Notes: generated by a model not told the origin, from the sequence alone. DNA of 38,686 nt from Oscillospiraceae bacterium (GCA_015063455.1 SVUC01000006.1:1-38686), one strand, 5' to 3'. Shown: positions 24,259-33,501, counted from the first letter of the stretch. Program-made: numbers and translations.

Positions 24259-25563
24259 TTATTCAGCGTCAGCCTTAGCTTCAACTTCTGTGATAACAGC
24301 CTTTTCGCGAACGAGGTCGATAGCCTTCTTAACCTTGAGATCTTCGCCAACAGCGTCAGCTGCAACAGCTTCCTTAACCTTGTCAGCTTCCATACCATAG
24401 TACTCAGCGAGTCTCTGGTATTCAGCTTCGATTTCTTCTTCGGAAGCAACGATAGATTCAAGAGCAGCGATCTTTTCAAGAGCAAGGCGAGTCTTAACCT
24501 GCTTTTCAGCATCAGGTCTCATCTGTTCTCTGAGTGCGTCGAGAGTAAGGCCTGTGTACTGGAAGTATGTCTGAAGATCGAGACCGTTCATACGGAGTCT
24601 GTTGTCATAGTCACGAACGAAGTTTTCTGTTTCGTTTTCGTACATACATTCGGGAATTTCACCTTCGAGCTTTTCGCAGAGGATCTTGATGAGAGCGTCA
24701 TCTACCTGAGCGTCTGCCTGCTTAGCGTGAGATTCTTCGATCTTAGCCTTGATGTCAGCCTTGTATTCATCGAGAGTATCAAATTCGGAAACGTCCTTTG
24801 CGAAATCGTCGTCAAGAACGGGGAGTTCGTTGAACTTGATAGCGTGGAGCTTGCACTTAAATGTAGCTTCCTTACCAGCGAGGTTTTCTGCGTGGTAGTC
24901 AGCGGGGAATGTAACAACAACGTCGAATTCGTCGCCGATGTTCTTTCCTACGATCTGATCTTCGAATCCGGGGATGAACTGACCGGAACCGAGCTTGAGC
25001 TGATGACCTTCAGCCTTGCCGCCGTCGAATGCTACACCGTCAACGTAACCGTCGAAGTCGATTGTTACGAGGTCGTCGTTCTGAGCAGCACGGTCTGTAA
25101 TCTCGATCATTCTGGAGTTGCGGTTCTGAACTCTCTTGAGTTCTTCTTCAACTTCAGCGTCAGTAGCGTGAGAAACTGTCTTTTCAACAGCAACACCGAT
25201 GTAATCCTTGATTTCAACTTCAGGCTTGGTGAAGAATGTTGCTACGAGAACAACACCGTTTTCGTCGATAGATTCGATATCGAATTCGGGACGGCTTACG
25301 ATCGTTTCTTCAACTTCCTTTACAGCGTCAGCGTATGCATCGGGAATGATTTCGTTGATAGCATCTTCGTAGAATACTTCCTTGCCATACATTTTTTCAA
25401 CGATAGCGCGGGGAGCTTTACCCTTGCGGAAGCCGGGGATAGAGATATTCTTGGAAGTCTTCTTGAATACCTTGTTGATAGCAGCTTCGAAAGTAGCATG
25501 ATCTACTTCGATTGTGATTTTTTTCTGGTTTGCACCGATTGTCTCCTGTGATTTCAGGCTCAT
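24259..25563 (-). CDS. tig: Trigger factor
   Basis: This 434-residue ribosome-associated chaperone and prolyl isomerase has its three domains in order: an N-terminal ribosome-binding domain with the signature GFRKGKAPR near residue 45, an FKBP-type isomerase domain (VTIDFDGYVDG...GSGQFIPGFEDQ) over about 150-240, and a C-terminal helical chaperone domain. The AAGGAG site lies 9 bases upstream of ATG, with a promoter at 25626-25654. Confidence 0.98.
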   Translation of the reverse strand: MSLKSQETIGANQKKITIEVDHATFEAAINKVFKKTSKNISIPGFRKGKAPRAIVEKMYGKEVFYEDAINEIIPDAYADAVKEVEETIVSRPEFDIESIDENGVVLVATFFTKPEVEIKDYIGVAVEKTVSHATDAEVEEELKRVQNRNSRMIEITDRAAQNDDLVTIDFDGYVDGVAFDGGKAEGHQLKLGSGQFIPGFEDQIVGKNIGDEFDVVVTFPADYHAENLAGKEATFKCKLHAIKFNELPVLDDDFAKDVSEFDTLDEYKADIKAKIEESHAKQADAQVDDALIKILCEKLEGEIPECMYENETENFVRDYDNRLRMNGLDLQTYFQYTGLTLDALREQMRPDAEKQVKTRLALEKIAALESIVASEEEIEAEYQRLAEYYGMEADKVKEAVAADAVGEDLKVKKAIDLVREKAVITEVEAKADAE

Positions 25564-25625
25564 TTTTGTTTATCTCCTTAGATATTTATATACTTAATAT
25601 TATAATTATTTGCATAGCTTTCTAT

Positions 25626-25654
25626 ATTTTACAATTATTGACGGGAATTGTCAA
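25626..25654 (-). promoter_or_regulatory. Promoter of tig
   Basis: Minus strand TTGACA (25654-25649), a 17-base spacer and TAAAAT (25631-25626). The -35 box is part of an inverted repeat TTGAC-N7-GTCAA that runs into the spacer and could bind a regulator. Confidence 0.75.
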
Positions 25655-25726
25655 TGCAAATTGCAAAAAAAGTTAGTTAAAAATTTGTGAAAGCTGCTTG
25701 TTTTACTGATATAAGCCGATCAGGCA

Positions 25727-26470
25727 CTAACGAAAAACCTTTTGCGGATAAAAATCTATGAAATCTGCGGATATCATAGTGAACTTTATTCCGTCATAGA
25801 CAGTCGTTTGCGGATGAGAATATTTTCCGTGAATGTGTCCGAAGAAGCATTCGCTCACCCCGAAGGATCTCATTGTATCTATAAGTTCGGGAACAATAAA
25901 ATCTCCGAAAACGGGAGGGAAGTGAAGGAACACCTTGATCGGTGCCGACTCTTCACCGTCGGGCTCACGTCTGAGCTTTACGCCCTCACTGAGAGAATTT
26001 GTCAGACGTATCACCTCGCGCGAGACGAGCTTTTCGTAGTCGGTCGGATTTGGAGTTGCCTGCAATTTTTCATCAATGAACCATCCGCGAGTTCCGCAGA
26101 TGATCATTTGCTTCTCGCCATCGCCGACACGAAAGGCGTTGTTCTGCAGAAAATCAATGGAAGAGATACCGATATCCGAAAGAAATTTCTTCATTTTGGT
26201 GACGGTCGTCCACCAGTAATCGTGGTTTCCTTTACCGAGGATTTTTCTGCCCGGAAGAGAGTCGATGAATCTGAAATCTTCCGCTGCCTCATCAAGCGTC
26301 ATTGCCCACGAGATGTCTCCGGGAACAACAACGGTGTCACCGTCCTCAACGAGTGCACGCCACCGTTTTTCGATCTTTTCGGTATATCCCGTCCAGCGAT
26401 GACCGAATTTATCCATCGGCTTGTTGACAAGCAATGAAAGGTGCAAGTCTCCTATAGTGTATACAGCCAT
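25727..26470 (-). CDS. Calcineurin-like metallophosphoesterase
   Basis: This 247-residue protein has the two-metal phosphoesterase motifs: GDLHLS (positions 7-12), GDISWAM, GNHDYWW and the C-terminal FGHIHGKY. The substrate is unknown; related proteins are predicted phosphohydrolases. Its start overlaps the thrC stop (TAATG), so it is translated with thrC. It is the last gene of the minus-strand run from apgM. A weak terminator-like structure follows (GTTAGT...ACTAAC then a T run, about 25668-25735). Confidence 0.9.
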   Translation of the reverse strand: MAVYTIGDLHLSLLVNKPMDKFGHRWTGYTEKIEKRWRALVEDGDTVVVPGDISWAMTLDEAAEDFRFIDSLPGRKILGKGNHDYWWTTVTKMKKFLSDIGISSIDFLQNNAFRVGDGEKQMIICGTRGWFIDEKLQATPNPTDYEKLVSREVIRLTNSLSEGVKLRREPDGEESAPIKVFLHFPPVFGDFIVPELIDTMRSFGVSECFFGHIHGKYSHPQTTVYDGIKFTMISADFIDFYPQKVFR

Positions 26471-27954
26471 TATACACGGAATACGAGATCGGGCATCTCT
26501 TCCTTGTCAAGAACTTCCGTGAAGCGTACTTCAAGACCGAGAGTTTTTGCAAGAGGCTCGGGAACAACTGTGCCTGTTTCATCAGCAAGCTTTGTGAGAA
26601 GTGCAAAAATGTTGTCCTCATCATATGAAACGCCGAGAGCGTCAGCAACTGCGGGAGCAAATTTGTACGGGCTTGCAGTAGATGCGAGAACTGTCTTTGT
26701 TTCGTCGCCTGTAGCTTCTCTATATTTTTTGATACATCCGTAACCTACTGCGGTATGAGGATCTATGAGGTAGTGCTCATTTTTGTAAACCTCAGCAATT
26801 GCGGCAGATGTTTCCTCTTCATTCATTGAGTAGCCGGAGAATACTTCGCGGATCTTTGCCATAAGCTCGTCGGGAGCTTTGTATACTCCGTTTTCCTTGA
26901 GCTGAGCCATGAGGTCTGCTGTGAGGGATGCGCCGCCGAGGACGGAGATGAGGCGTTCGAGATTAGAGGAGATCAGAATATCCATTGAGGGACTGATCGT
27001 TTTGTAGAATTCTCGTGTTCTGTCATATACGCCTGTATTGATAAAGTCTGTGAGAACGTTATTGCTGTTAGACGCACATATGAAACGGTTTACGGGAAGT
27101 CCCATTTTGCTTGCGATGTATGCTGCAAAAATGTTTCCGAAGTTTCCTGTGGGAACGCAGATGTTGATCTTGTCTCCGCAGGAAATATCGCCCGAGTTTA
27201 CGAGATCGCAGTAAGCGGAAACGTAGTAAACGATCTGCGGAACAAGTCTGCCCCAGTTGATGGAGTTCGCGCTTCCGAAGAAGAATCCGTTTTCGTTTGC
27301 ATTTTCAGCGAGAGATCTGTCGGAAAAAATTGCTTTAACACCGTTCTGAGTGTCGTCAAAGTTACCTCTGACAGCTGCAACGTAAGTATTTTTACCGCCT
27401 GTTGTCTGCATCTGATGCTTCTGCATACGGCTGACGCCGTCAACAGGGTAGAATACTGTGATCTTTACGCCGTCAACATCCTTGTAGCCTTCAAGTGCTG
27501 CCTTACCTGTGTCACCGCTTGTCGCAACGAGAATATGAGAAATTCTCTCTTCGCCCGTCATCTTGAGTGCGCGGGAGAGGAGTCTCGGCATAAGCTGGAG
27601 TGCCATATCCTTGAACGCGGACGTGGGGCCGTGCCAGAGCTCAAGAGAGTAGATGCCATCATTCATTGTGTGAAGAGGGGCTGCACCGCCGGGGAATCTT
27701 TCCTCGGAATAAGCTTCACGGCAGTCGGATGCGAGAAGTGTCTGATCGTAATCGTCGAGGAATTTTGCAAGAATAAAGTGTGCTCTCTCTGCGTAATTCA
27801 TTTTTCCGAGCTTTACAAACTCGTCGGCAGAGATCGCGGGGAATGATTCGGGAATGTAGAGACCGCCATCGGGTGCAAGACCTTCCTTAATAGCTTCAGC
27901 TGCGGATACATAACCCTGATTTTCGCGAACATCGCGTGTGCTTTTGTAGTTCAT
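26470..27954 (-). CDS. thrC: Threonine synthase
   Basis: This 494-residue PLP enzyme converts O-phosphohomoserine to threonine. The N-terminal domain opens with the family-typical YVSAAEAIKEGLAPDGGLYIP. The PLP lysine is Lys115 in WHGPTSAFKDMALQL. The glycine-rich phosphate loop appears as CVPTGNFGN. Its length is typical of the longer class 1 form. AAAGGATC precedes ATG. No classical thrB or hom is in the window; an ApgM-like gene lies about 3.7 kb upstream in the same run. Confidence 0.96.
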   Translation of the reverse strand: MNYKSTRDVRENQGYVSAAEAIKEGLAPDGGLYIPESFPAISADEFVKLGKMNYAERAHFILAKFLDDYDQTLLASDCREAYSEERFPGGAAPLHTMNDGIYSLELWHGPTSAFKDMALQLMPRLLSRALKMTGEERISHILVATSGDTGKAALEGYKDVDGVKITVFYPVDGVSRMQKHQMQTTGGKNTYVAAVRGNFDDTQNGVKAIFSDRSLAENANENGFFFGSANSINWGRLVPQIVYYVSAYCDLVNSGDISCGDKINICVPTGNFGNIFAAYIASKMGLPVNRFICASNSNNVLTDFINTGVYDRTREFYKTISPSMDILISSNLERLISVLGGASLTADLMAQLKENGVYKAPDELMAKIREVFSGYSMNEEETSAAIAEVYKNEHYLIDPHTAVGYGCIKKYREATGDETKTVLASTASPYKFAPAVADALGVSYDEDNIFALLTKLADETGTVVPEPLAKTLGLEVRFTEVLDKEEMPDLVFRV

Positions 27955-28007
27955 GACTGATCCTTTGTTTTATATAATGTAAATTTTTTTCGTTAAATTA
28001 ATATGTA

Positions 28008-28940
28008 TTACGGCAGATTTTTTGCGAAAAATTGATATGCGGTATCAAAAAAGATTTTTTTTGAATCGGAGGGAGATATCCCTGCATCTGCAAATTTTTC
28101 AGCAAAAGAGGGGATATATTCGATGCCGTCGATACCGTGCGGAAGATCCGTTCCGTCAAAATCGCATCCGAAGGAGACGTGAGCGGGGCAGAGCATTTCA
28201 TATTTCAGTATGTGCGGGATCACATCATCGGGAATTGCTCCGTTTTCTTCAGCTGAGAGATGAGGCGGGCAGAGGCTGATACCTGCGATTCCGCCGAGTT
28301 TTGTAAGTCGGATGAATTCTTCGTCGGTGAGGTTTCGCGTGTGATCTCTGACCGTGCAGGAATTTGAGTGAGTCGCAATCGGCGATACTCCGTATTCTTC
28401 GCAGATATCCATGATCTCTCCTGCGGTAATTCTCGATGCGTGAGAGATGTCCGGGATGATACCGCACTCAGCCATAGCACGCACAGCGTCGCGTCCGAGC
28501 TTTGTCAGGCCTGTATCATGTCCGTGAGCTCCGCCGATCGAGGATACACCGCCCCAGACGGGAGTGATAACTCTTATTCCTCGATCAAAAAGTTCTTTTA
28601 TTCTCTCGAGATGTCCGTCGATTATCCGCACATCTTCAATAGAAATAATAAATGCGGTTTTTTGAGGGCTTCTGTAAAACTGCATGAGATCTTCACGAGA
28701 TCTTATTATCTGTACATTGTTCTCGCGTGCATCAGAGATAAGTTTATCGTATACCCAAAGAAACTGTTTCCATCCTTCGCTGTCTGACAGAGAGGGGGAG
28801 GTGAATATCGCGGTAAGCTGTATGTATTTTTCAAAGCCGGCTGTTTTTTTCAGCGAAATGTGACAGCTGTTTTCAAAAATTGTCTCGTTATTTTTCCATA
28901 CGGACAGTGCCGTATCGCAGTGGAGGTCAAAATATTTCAT
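28008..28940 (-). CDS. Membrane dipeptidase family (peptidase M19)
   Basis: This is a 310-residue zinc dipeptidase of the renal dipeptidase family. Zinc ligands are visible: FDLHCDT at the N-terminus, the bridging Glu in SIEDVR, the His pair in DISHAS and ATHSNS, and GCDFDGTD near the end. It has no signal peptide, so it is cytosolic despite the family name. I chose the ATG at 28940 because the chain opens with the conserved YFDLHCDT. A TTG seven codons upstream overlaps yraN and is possible. Substrates are probably dipeptides. Confidence 0.88.
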   Translation of the reverse strand: MKYFDLHCDTALSVWKNNETIFENSCHISLKKTAGFEKYIQLTAIFTSPSLSDSEGWKQFLWVYDKLISDARENNVQIIRSREDLMQFYRSPQKTAFIISIEDVRIIDGHLERIKELFDRGIRVITPVWGGVSSIGGAHGHDTGLTKLGRDAVRAMAECGIIPDISHASRITAGEIMDICEEYGVSPIATHSNSCTVRDHTRNLTDEEFIRLTKLGGIAGISLCPPHLSAEENGAIPDDVIPHILKYEMLCPAHVSFGCDFDGTDLPHGIDGIEYIPSFAEKFADAGISPSDSKKIFFDTAYQFFAKNLP

Positions 28941-28953
28941 TGCGTACCCGTTG

Positions 28954-29376
28954 TTACTCAAAATTATTGTGCCCTTGTCGGTTGAATTTGCTTTTTCTTT
29001 TTACGGCATTTTTGATGTGATTTATCTTTAGGGGAGAGAATTCCTCGCTTGCTGGATCTGAGTAGACCTCGATCACATCTATACGTACGAATTTTTCTGT
29101 CGGATGAAGCGAAAGATACTCGTCAGCGGCGCGTATCAGGCAATCCTGCTTGCGCGTATCTACCGCTGATGCGGGAATTCCGAAATCCGAGATCTTCTCG
29201 GGATCCTGACGTCTTGTCTTAATTTCAGCAAATATCAGCGAGATACCGTCATCGGCAATGATATCGATCTCGCAGTGCCGCAGGAACACATTCATATCAA
29301 TTATATGACAACCGATACTCTGAAGATACTCTGCGGCGTATTTTTCTCCGAGTTTTCCGAAATCGCGTGTGTTCAT
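28954..29376 (-). CDS. YraN family (UPF0102) endonuclease-like protein
   Basis: This 140-residue protein has the UPF0102 pattern of a restriction-endonuclease-like fold: GEKYAAEYLQSIG at the N-terminus, CEIDIIADD with the conserved Glu/Asp, and the catalytic-type FAEIKTR. The biochemical role is not settled for the family, and it often neighbours rnhB. It overlaps rnhB by 4 bases (ATGA). It ends in a basic tail (NAVKRKSKFNRQ). Confidence 0.92.
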   Translation of the reverse strand: MNTRDFGKLGEKYAAEYLQSIGCHIIDMNVFLRHCEIDIIADDGISLIFAEIKTRRQDPEKISDFGIPASAVDTRKQDCLIRAADEYLSLHPTEKFVRIDVIEVYSDPASEEFSPLKINHIKNAVKRKSKFNRQGHNNFE

Positions 29377-30047
29377 TCGTCTGCCTTTGAGCTTTTTTCT
29401 GTATTCATTTTCTTTTTCATAAGCTGTTCTTCGAGCTTATCTCGATCTCTCTCAAGAAAACCGAGGAACGACTTTCTGTAGATCTCAGTCGGACCGAGCT
29501 CGTATACGATCAGCTTGTGCGCGGGGGTTGGATATCCCTTGTGAACGTCAAGCTTGTATTCTGGATATTTTTTTGAGATCTCTTCCATCTGACGGTCACG
29601 AGTGACCTTTGCAAGAACGGATGCTGCCGCTATTGATTGAGAGATCGCGTCCCCGTGAACTACGGTAAATGATGGAACGCCGAAATCTGTCTGACGGTTT
29701 CCGTCGATCAGAACAACATCCGGCTGAATCTTTTCTCGCACGATATCGACTGCACGTCTCATTGCAAGAAGAGATGCCGCGAGAATGTTGATCTCGTCTA
29801 TCTCTGCCGGAGTTGATTCCGCAACACCGTAAGCGATCGCCTTTTCGGTGATCTCCTCGTACAGCTTTACGCGTTTCTTGTCGGTCAGCTTTTTTGAGTC
29901 GTCAAGTCCTTCGATCACGCATCCCACAGGGAGAACAACGGCTGCGGCTACAACGGGACCGCAGAGCGGACCTCGTCCCGCTTCGTCTGTTCCGCATACG
30001 ATGCCGTATTCGCGGGCGTAATCGGAGTCGAAATTATAGTCAAGCAT
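29373..30047 (-). CDS. rnhB: Ribonuclease HII
   Basis: This 224-residue enzyme removes RNA from RNA-DNA hybrids, including single ribonucleotides. The signature GTDEAGRGPL (Asp21, Glu22) and the later DGN and ASVLAKVTRDR motifs place it in the RNase HII family. It is flanked by ylqF and yraN, with an 8-base overlap to ylqF, a common Bacillota arrangement. Confidence 0.97.
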   Translation of the reverse strand: MLDYNFDSDYAREYGIVCGTDEAGRGPLCGPVVAAAVVLPVGCVIEGLDDSKKLTDKKRVKLYEEITEKAIAYGVAESTPAEIDEINILAASLLAMRRAVDIVREKIQPDVVLIDGNRQTDFGVPSFTVVHGDAISQSIAAASVLAKVTRDRQMEEISKKYPEYKLDVHKGYPTPAHKLIVYELGPTEIYRKSFLGFLERDRDKLEEQLMKKKMNTEKSSKADE

Positions 30048-30996
30048 TGTCGCTCACCGCTGTTTCTTCGGATTTGGTTTCGATTTTGTCTGATTTGTCT
30101 GATTTTTTATCTTCTGTGCGTTTTTTCGGCTGAGGCGGCTCTTCAAGAGTGATACGTCCGATTTTTGCCTCGCGGAATTCGTCAAGGACGATCGTTGCCG
30201 CACGCTCAGTGTTCAGCTCTCCGCCCGAGATGAGAAATCCTCTCTTTTTTGCGACAGCACAGAGGAGATCGTACGGAGAAGCACCTTCAAGCTGAGATGC
30301 GTCAAGCTTGTATCTTGTGCAGAAATCGTTTCTCGCTACGCTGAAAAGACGGACACAAAGCTTAGATGCAAGCTCTTCAATATCGAGGATGGCATCTCTG
30401 ATGGCACCTGTAAATGCGAGGTTTTCCCCGATGATATTATCGTCAAACTTAGGCCAAAGAACACCGGGCATATCGAGAAGCTCAATTCCAATATTAGTCG
30501 TTACCCACTGCTTTGTGAGTGTAACACCGGGTCTGTCCTCGACCTTTGCCTTTTTTTCTCCGCCGAGCTTGTTGACGAGAGATGATTTTCCGACATTCGG
30601 GATGCCGACGATCATCGCTCTGATGTGCCGTCCGCTCATACCCTTTTCGGCATATCTCTGAAGCTTGTCAGAGAGGATCTCACGTATCGCGGGAGAAATA
30701 GACTTGATGCCCTCGCCTGTTATGGTGTCGATCGCAAGAGCTTTTTTGCCATTCCCGTATGAGTAATACTCAACCCAGCGTTTTGTCTTTGCGGGATCGG
30801 CAAGAGAAGCTTTGGTGAGGAGGGTGAGACGCGGCTTTGTGCCTGTGAGGCGGTCGATCTCAGGATTTTTTGAGCTTTTGGGGATACGCGCATCAAGAAG
30901 CTCGATGACTATATCTATCTGTGATAAGTTTTCCGTGATCAGACGGCGGGTTTTCGCCATATGCCCGGGAAACCACTGAATTGTCTGTGAAGGCAA
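30040..30996 (-). CDS. ylqF: Ribosome biogenesis GTPase YlqF/RbgA
   Basis: This 318-residue circularly permuted GTPase is needed for late assembly of the 50S subunit. The motifs run in permuted order: G4-like LLTKASLAD, then G1 GIPNVGKSSLVNKL, then G3 DMPG. The N-terminal QWFPGHMAK is family-typical, and the C-terminal ANTAR-like region covers about 210-280. The tail (about 285-318) is Lys/Glu/Ser-rich. The start codon is TTG at 30996 with AGAGGT 7 bases before it. Confidence 0.96.
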   Translation of the reverse strand: MPSQTIQWFPGHMAKTRRLITENLSQIDIVIELLDARIPKSSKNPEIDRLTGTKPRLTLLTKASLADPAKTKRWVEYYSYGNGKKALAIDTITGEGIKSISPAIREILSDKLQRYAEKGMSGRHIRAMIVGIPNVGKSSLVNKLGGEKKAKVEDRPGVTLTKQWVTTNIGIELLDMPGVLWPKFDDNIIGENLAFTGAIRDAILDIEELASKLCVRLFSVARNDFCTRYKLDASQLEGASPYDLLCAVAKKRGFLISGGELNTERAATIVLDEFREAKIGRITLEEPPQPKKRTEDKKSDKSDKIETKSEETAVSDNA

Positions 30997-31037
30997 ATCT
31001 TATACCTCTTTCTGTGTGATTAAGGGAAACTCTCAAA

Positions 31038-31619
31038 TTACTTGAAAAAAGTAACTTCTTGCAGAGGGAAGATACGTGCGATAGCTTTTCCTACGATACA
31101 TCTTTCGTCGATCGTTCCAAGCTCGATCTGACGGCTGTCACCCGAGTGGTCACGATTGTCACCGAGAACGAAAACTTCATTTTCGGGAACGATGATCGGC
31201 ATATCGTATTCGGGATAGATCGGCGGATGGGTGGGATCAAAATATGCGTAATCCTCTGTGATCGGCTTGTCGTTCACATATACTGTGCCGGTCGCCGAAT
31301 CTATATCAACCTTGTCTCCCGCTACTGCGATAACTCTTTTAACAATGGGCTCGGAGTAAGGCATCGCGTCTATCTTATGAATGATAACGATGTCTCCCTG
31401 TGAGGGCTCATAAAACAGATCCGAGATGACGAGATAATCGTCTTGGAAGAGTGTTTGTTCCATTGATTCGCCTGTCACGATACTTATACGTGTGACGAAC
31501 GCGAAGAGGATCATAACAACGATCGAGACAATACCGATCATTTCGCAGATCTCATATATTGCACCGATTATTCCGTCGGGATCGTTAGTATCTTTTCTTG
31601 TTTGTGGGTTGTTGTTCAT
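31038..31619 (-). CDS. lepB: Signal peptidase I
   Basis: This 193-residue membrane protease cleaves Sec signal peptides. A single N-terminal membrane segment covers about 22-47, followed by the Ser52/Lys94 dyad (TGESMEQT and IVKRVIAVAGD) and the conserved LGDNRDHSGDSR near the C-terminus. The ATG at 31619 is preferred because it lies about 9 bases after AAAGGA; an ATG two codons earlier lies too close. It lies between the apgM-like gene and ylqF. Confidence 0.95.
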   Translation of the reverse strand: MNNNPQTRKDTNDPDGIIGAIYEICEMIGIVSIVVMILFAFVTRISIVTGESMEQTLFQDDYLVISDLFYEPSQGDIVIIHKIDAMPYSEPIVKRVIAVAGDKVDIDSATGTVYVNDKPITEDYAYFDPTHPPIYPEYDMPIIVPENEVFVLGDNRDHSGDSRQIELGTIDERCIVGKAIARIFPLQEVTFFK

Positions 31620-31649
31620 TTCCATTCATCCTTTCGATGAACTTTTGAG

Positions 31650-32864
31650 TTATTTCTCGATCACGAGATCCATAAGTGTGCTTCCGTCAGAGATGTAGGT
31701 GTCGCAACCCGAACAGGTCTTTTCCGTGAACACATCAACGCCTGATCGGTCTTCTCTTGAATCATAGATGAAGAACGGAACAGGTTCCATTGCGTGTGTG
31801 CGAGTTTCGATCGGGGTGGGGTGATCAGGGAGAACCATGATCTTATAGTCTTCGCCGCATCCCTTGAGATATTCCCATACGGGTGTGAGAATTTCTGCGT
31901 CGATCTTCTCTATAGAGGCAACCTTTACATCCGGCTCTCCTCTGTGACCGCATTCGTCGGGTGCTTCAACGTGAATGTAAACAAGATCGTTTTTCTCGAA
32001 CGCGTCGATTGCCGCCTGAGCCTTTCCGCTGTAGTTGGTGTTGAAGTTGCCTGTTGCGCCTTCTACGTCAATAACATCGCATCCCGCGCATACTCCGATA
32101 CCTTTGATAAGGTCAACTGCAGAAACGATAGCTGCGCTGATACCCCATTTTTCAGAGAATGAGGGAAGTGCGGGCTTCTTTCCGGGGCTCCAGAGCCACG
32201 GAGAGTTTGCAGGCTTGAGACCTCTCGCACGTCTTGCTTCATTAACGGGATGATGGTCAAGGATCTTTGCGCCCTCTTCCATAAATCTGAGGAATTCTTC
32301 TCCGCCGTTATCAGCAGACGGGAGATGTTCTCCGATCACCTGACCGAGAATATCGTGCGGTCTCATAAAGGGATATTTGTCATTCGCATTTTTCCAGATC
32401 AGGCAGTGGCGGTAGCTTACACCTGTGTGAAGAACGCGGCCTTCCATCGGAAGAGCTTCGTTGAGAGCTTTTACAAGCTCGTCAGCCTCTTCTGTTGAGA
32501 TCTCATCTGCACTGTGGTCTATCATTGTTCTCTCACTGTACTTGTCGCTCGAATCTCCTGAGAGAGTTACGATGTTGCAGCGGATAGCAGTGTCGTCGGG
32601 ATCCATTGAGAGTCCGAGACTCATGGCTTCAAGAGGGGAACGTCCCTTTGAGAATTCTCGGGGATCGTATGAAAGAATAGCGAGGTTTGCGGTGTCACTC
32701 TCGGGTACCATTCCGTCGGGTACGTTAGATACTGTACCACAGAGGGATCTTGCTGCAAGAGCATCCATCGCTGGCTTGTTTGCTTTTTCCATCGGAGTCA
32801 TACCGCCGAACATATCAAGAGGGCGGTCAGCCATTCCGTCAGGGATAAGAATAAGATATTTCAT
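31650..32864 (-). CDS. ApgM-like phosphoglycerate mutase / proposed homoserine kinase
   Basis: This 404-residue alkaline-phosphatase-superfamily protein has the ApgM pattern: LIPDGMAD at the N-terminus (metal), SDTANLAILSYDP (probable nucleophile Ser), NHSADEIST-like IDHSADEIS, WSPGKKPALP, HVEAPDECGHRG, and LPDHPTP plus RTHAMEPVP metal ligands near the end. The family includes cofactor-independent phosphoglycerate mutases, and a bacterial subgroup has been proposed as a non-orthologous homoserine kinase. A thrC gene lies downstream in the same run, which fits the second role. I cannot separate the two by sequence alone. AAAGGT precedes ATG. Confidence 0.88.
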   Translation of the reverse strand: MKYLILIPDGMADRPLDMFGGMTPMEKANKPAMDALAARSLCGTVSNVPDGMVPESDTANLAILSYDPREFSKGRSPLEAMSLGLSMDPDDTAIRCNIVTLSGDSSDKYSERTMIDHSADEISTEEADELVKALNEALPMEGRVLHTGVSYRHCLIWKNANDKYPFMRPHDILGQVIGEHLPSADNGGEEFLRFMEEGAKILDHHPVNEARRARGLKPANSPWLWSPGKKPALPSFSEKWGISAAIVSAVDLIKGIGVCAGCDVIDVEGATGNFNTNYSGKAQAAIDAFEKNDLVYIHVEAPDECGHRGEPDVKVASIEKIDAEILTPVWEYLKGCGEDYKIMVLPDHPTPIETRTHAMEPVPFFIYDSREDRSGVDVFTEKTCSGCDTYISDGSTLMDLVIEK

Positions 32865-33102
32865 AATGTATTTTGACCTTTCGGGAGAATATGTAATTGT
32901 GATGTAAAAATATACTGTAACCTGTTATAGCAAAAAACTATTGCGGCGGACAGATAAATACAAATATACATAATTATTATACCACAAAACTTACCGCGAT
33001 ACAATGAGAAACTGAAAATAGAGGCTGAAAATATTACATAAAAATTATGAAAAACACATGAGAAATTTATGATAATTTTCGTAATATTTTTTTTGAAAAG
33101 AC

Positions 33103-33131
33103 TTGAAATCAGGAAGAAAACGTGATAAAAT
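33103..33131 (+). promoter_or_regulatory. Promoter of rpsT
   Basis: TTGAAA (33103-33108), a 17-base spacer and TAAAAT (33126-33131) with an extended TG at 33123-33124. The leader to the ATG is about 100 bases. Confidence 0.75.
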
Positions 33132-33190
33132 ATTATACTGTATGGTATTGTCTCGATCCGGACCCTCTCAGACGGAGAAAGACGCTGTTT

Positions 33191-33207
33191 CGGCTGTAAT
33201 AAAGCCG
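33191..33207 (+). promoter_or_regulatory. Leader hairpin upstream of rpsT
   Basis: CGGCT (33191-33195) pairs with AGCCG (33203-33207) about 30 bases before the rpsT start. Ribosomal protein leaders often bind their own product, so this could be an autoregulatory structure; this is only inference. Confidence 0.35.
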
Positions 33208-33237
33208 TATAAATAATTTATTTAGGGAGAAAAAAAT

Positions 33238-33501
33238 ATGCCTAACATTAAAAGCGCAAAAAAGCGTGTAAAAGTTATTTCTGTTAAGACTCTTCAGAAC
33301 AAGATGTTCAAGAGCCAGCTCAAGACAACAGTTAAGAAGTTCTATGCTGCAGTAGAAGGCGGCAACAAGGCTGAAGCTCAGGCTGCTTACACAGAAGCTG
33401 TAAAGATCGTAGACAAGGCTGTTGCAAAGAACATTCTTCACAAGAACAACGCTGCTCACAAGAAGAGCCAGTTCACACACGCCCTCAACAAGATGGCGTA
33501 A
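33238..33501 (+). CDS. rpsT: 30S ribosomal protein S20
   Basis: This 87-residue basic helical protein binds 16S rRNA early in 30S assembly. It opens with MPNIKSAKKRVK, as in the family, and ends with the conserved HKKSQFTHALNKMA. TAGGGAG lies 8 bases before ATG. It is a single-gene unit with promoter and terminator. Confidence 0.97.
   Translation: MPNIKSAKKRVKVISVKTLQNKMFKSQLKTTVKKFYAAVEGGNKAEAQAAYTEAVKIVDKAVAKNILHKNNAAHKKSQFTHALNKMA

Larger units (their letters stand above)
32865..33237. other. Divergent intergenic region between the apgM-like gene and rpsT
   Basis: These 373 bases are AT-rich and hold no convincing gene. On + they hold the rpsT promoter (33103-33131) and a leader of about 100 bases. 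On - they must contain the promoter of the apgM-lepB operon, but I can only see several TATA-like stretches and no clear pair of boxes. Confidence 0.7.

Noticed and set aside
24727-25551. A 274-codon plus-strand open frame antisense to tig
   Set aside because: It is a shadow of the trigger factor gene, with Cys/Val/Phe-rich composition, no family resemblance and no ribosome binding site.
25742-26437. A 231-codon plus-strand open frame antisense to the metallophosphoesterase gene
   Set aside because: The minus-strand frame carries the full metal-binding motif set, and the plus frame has no recognisable domain.
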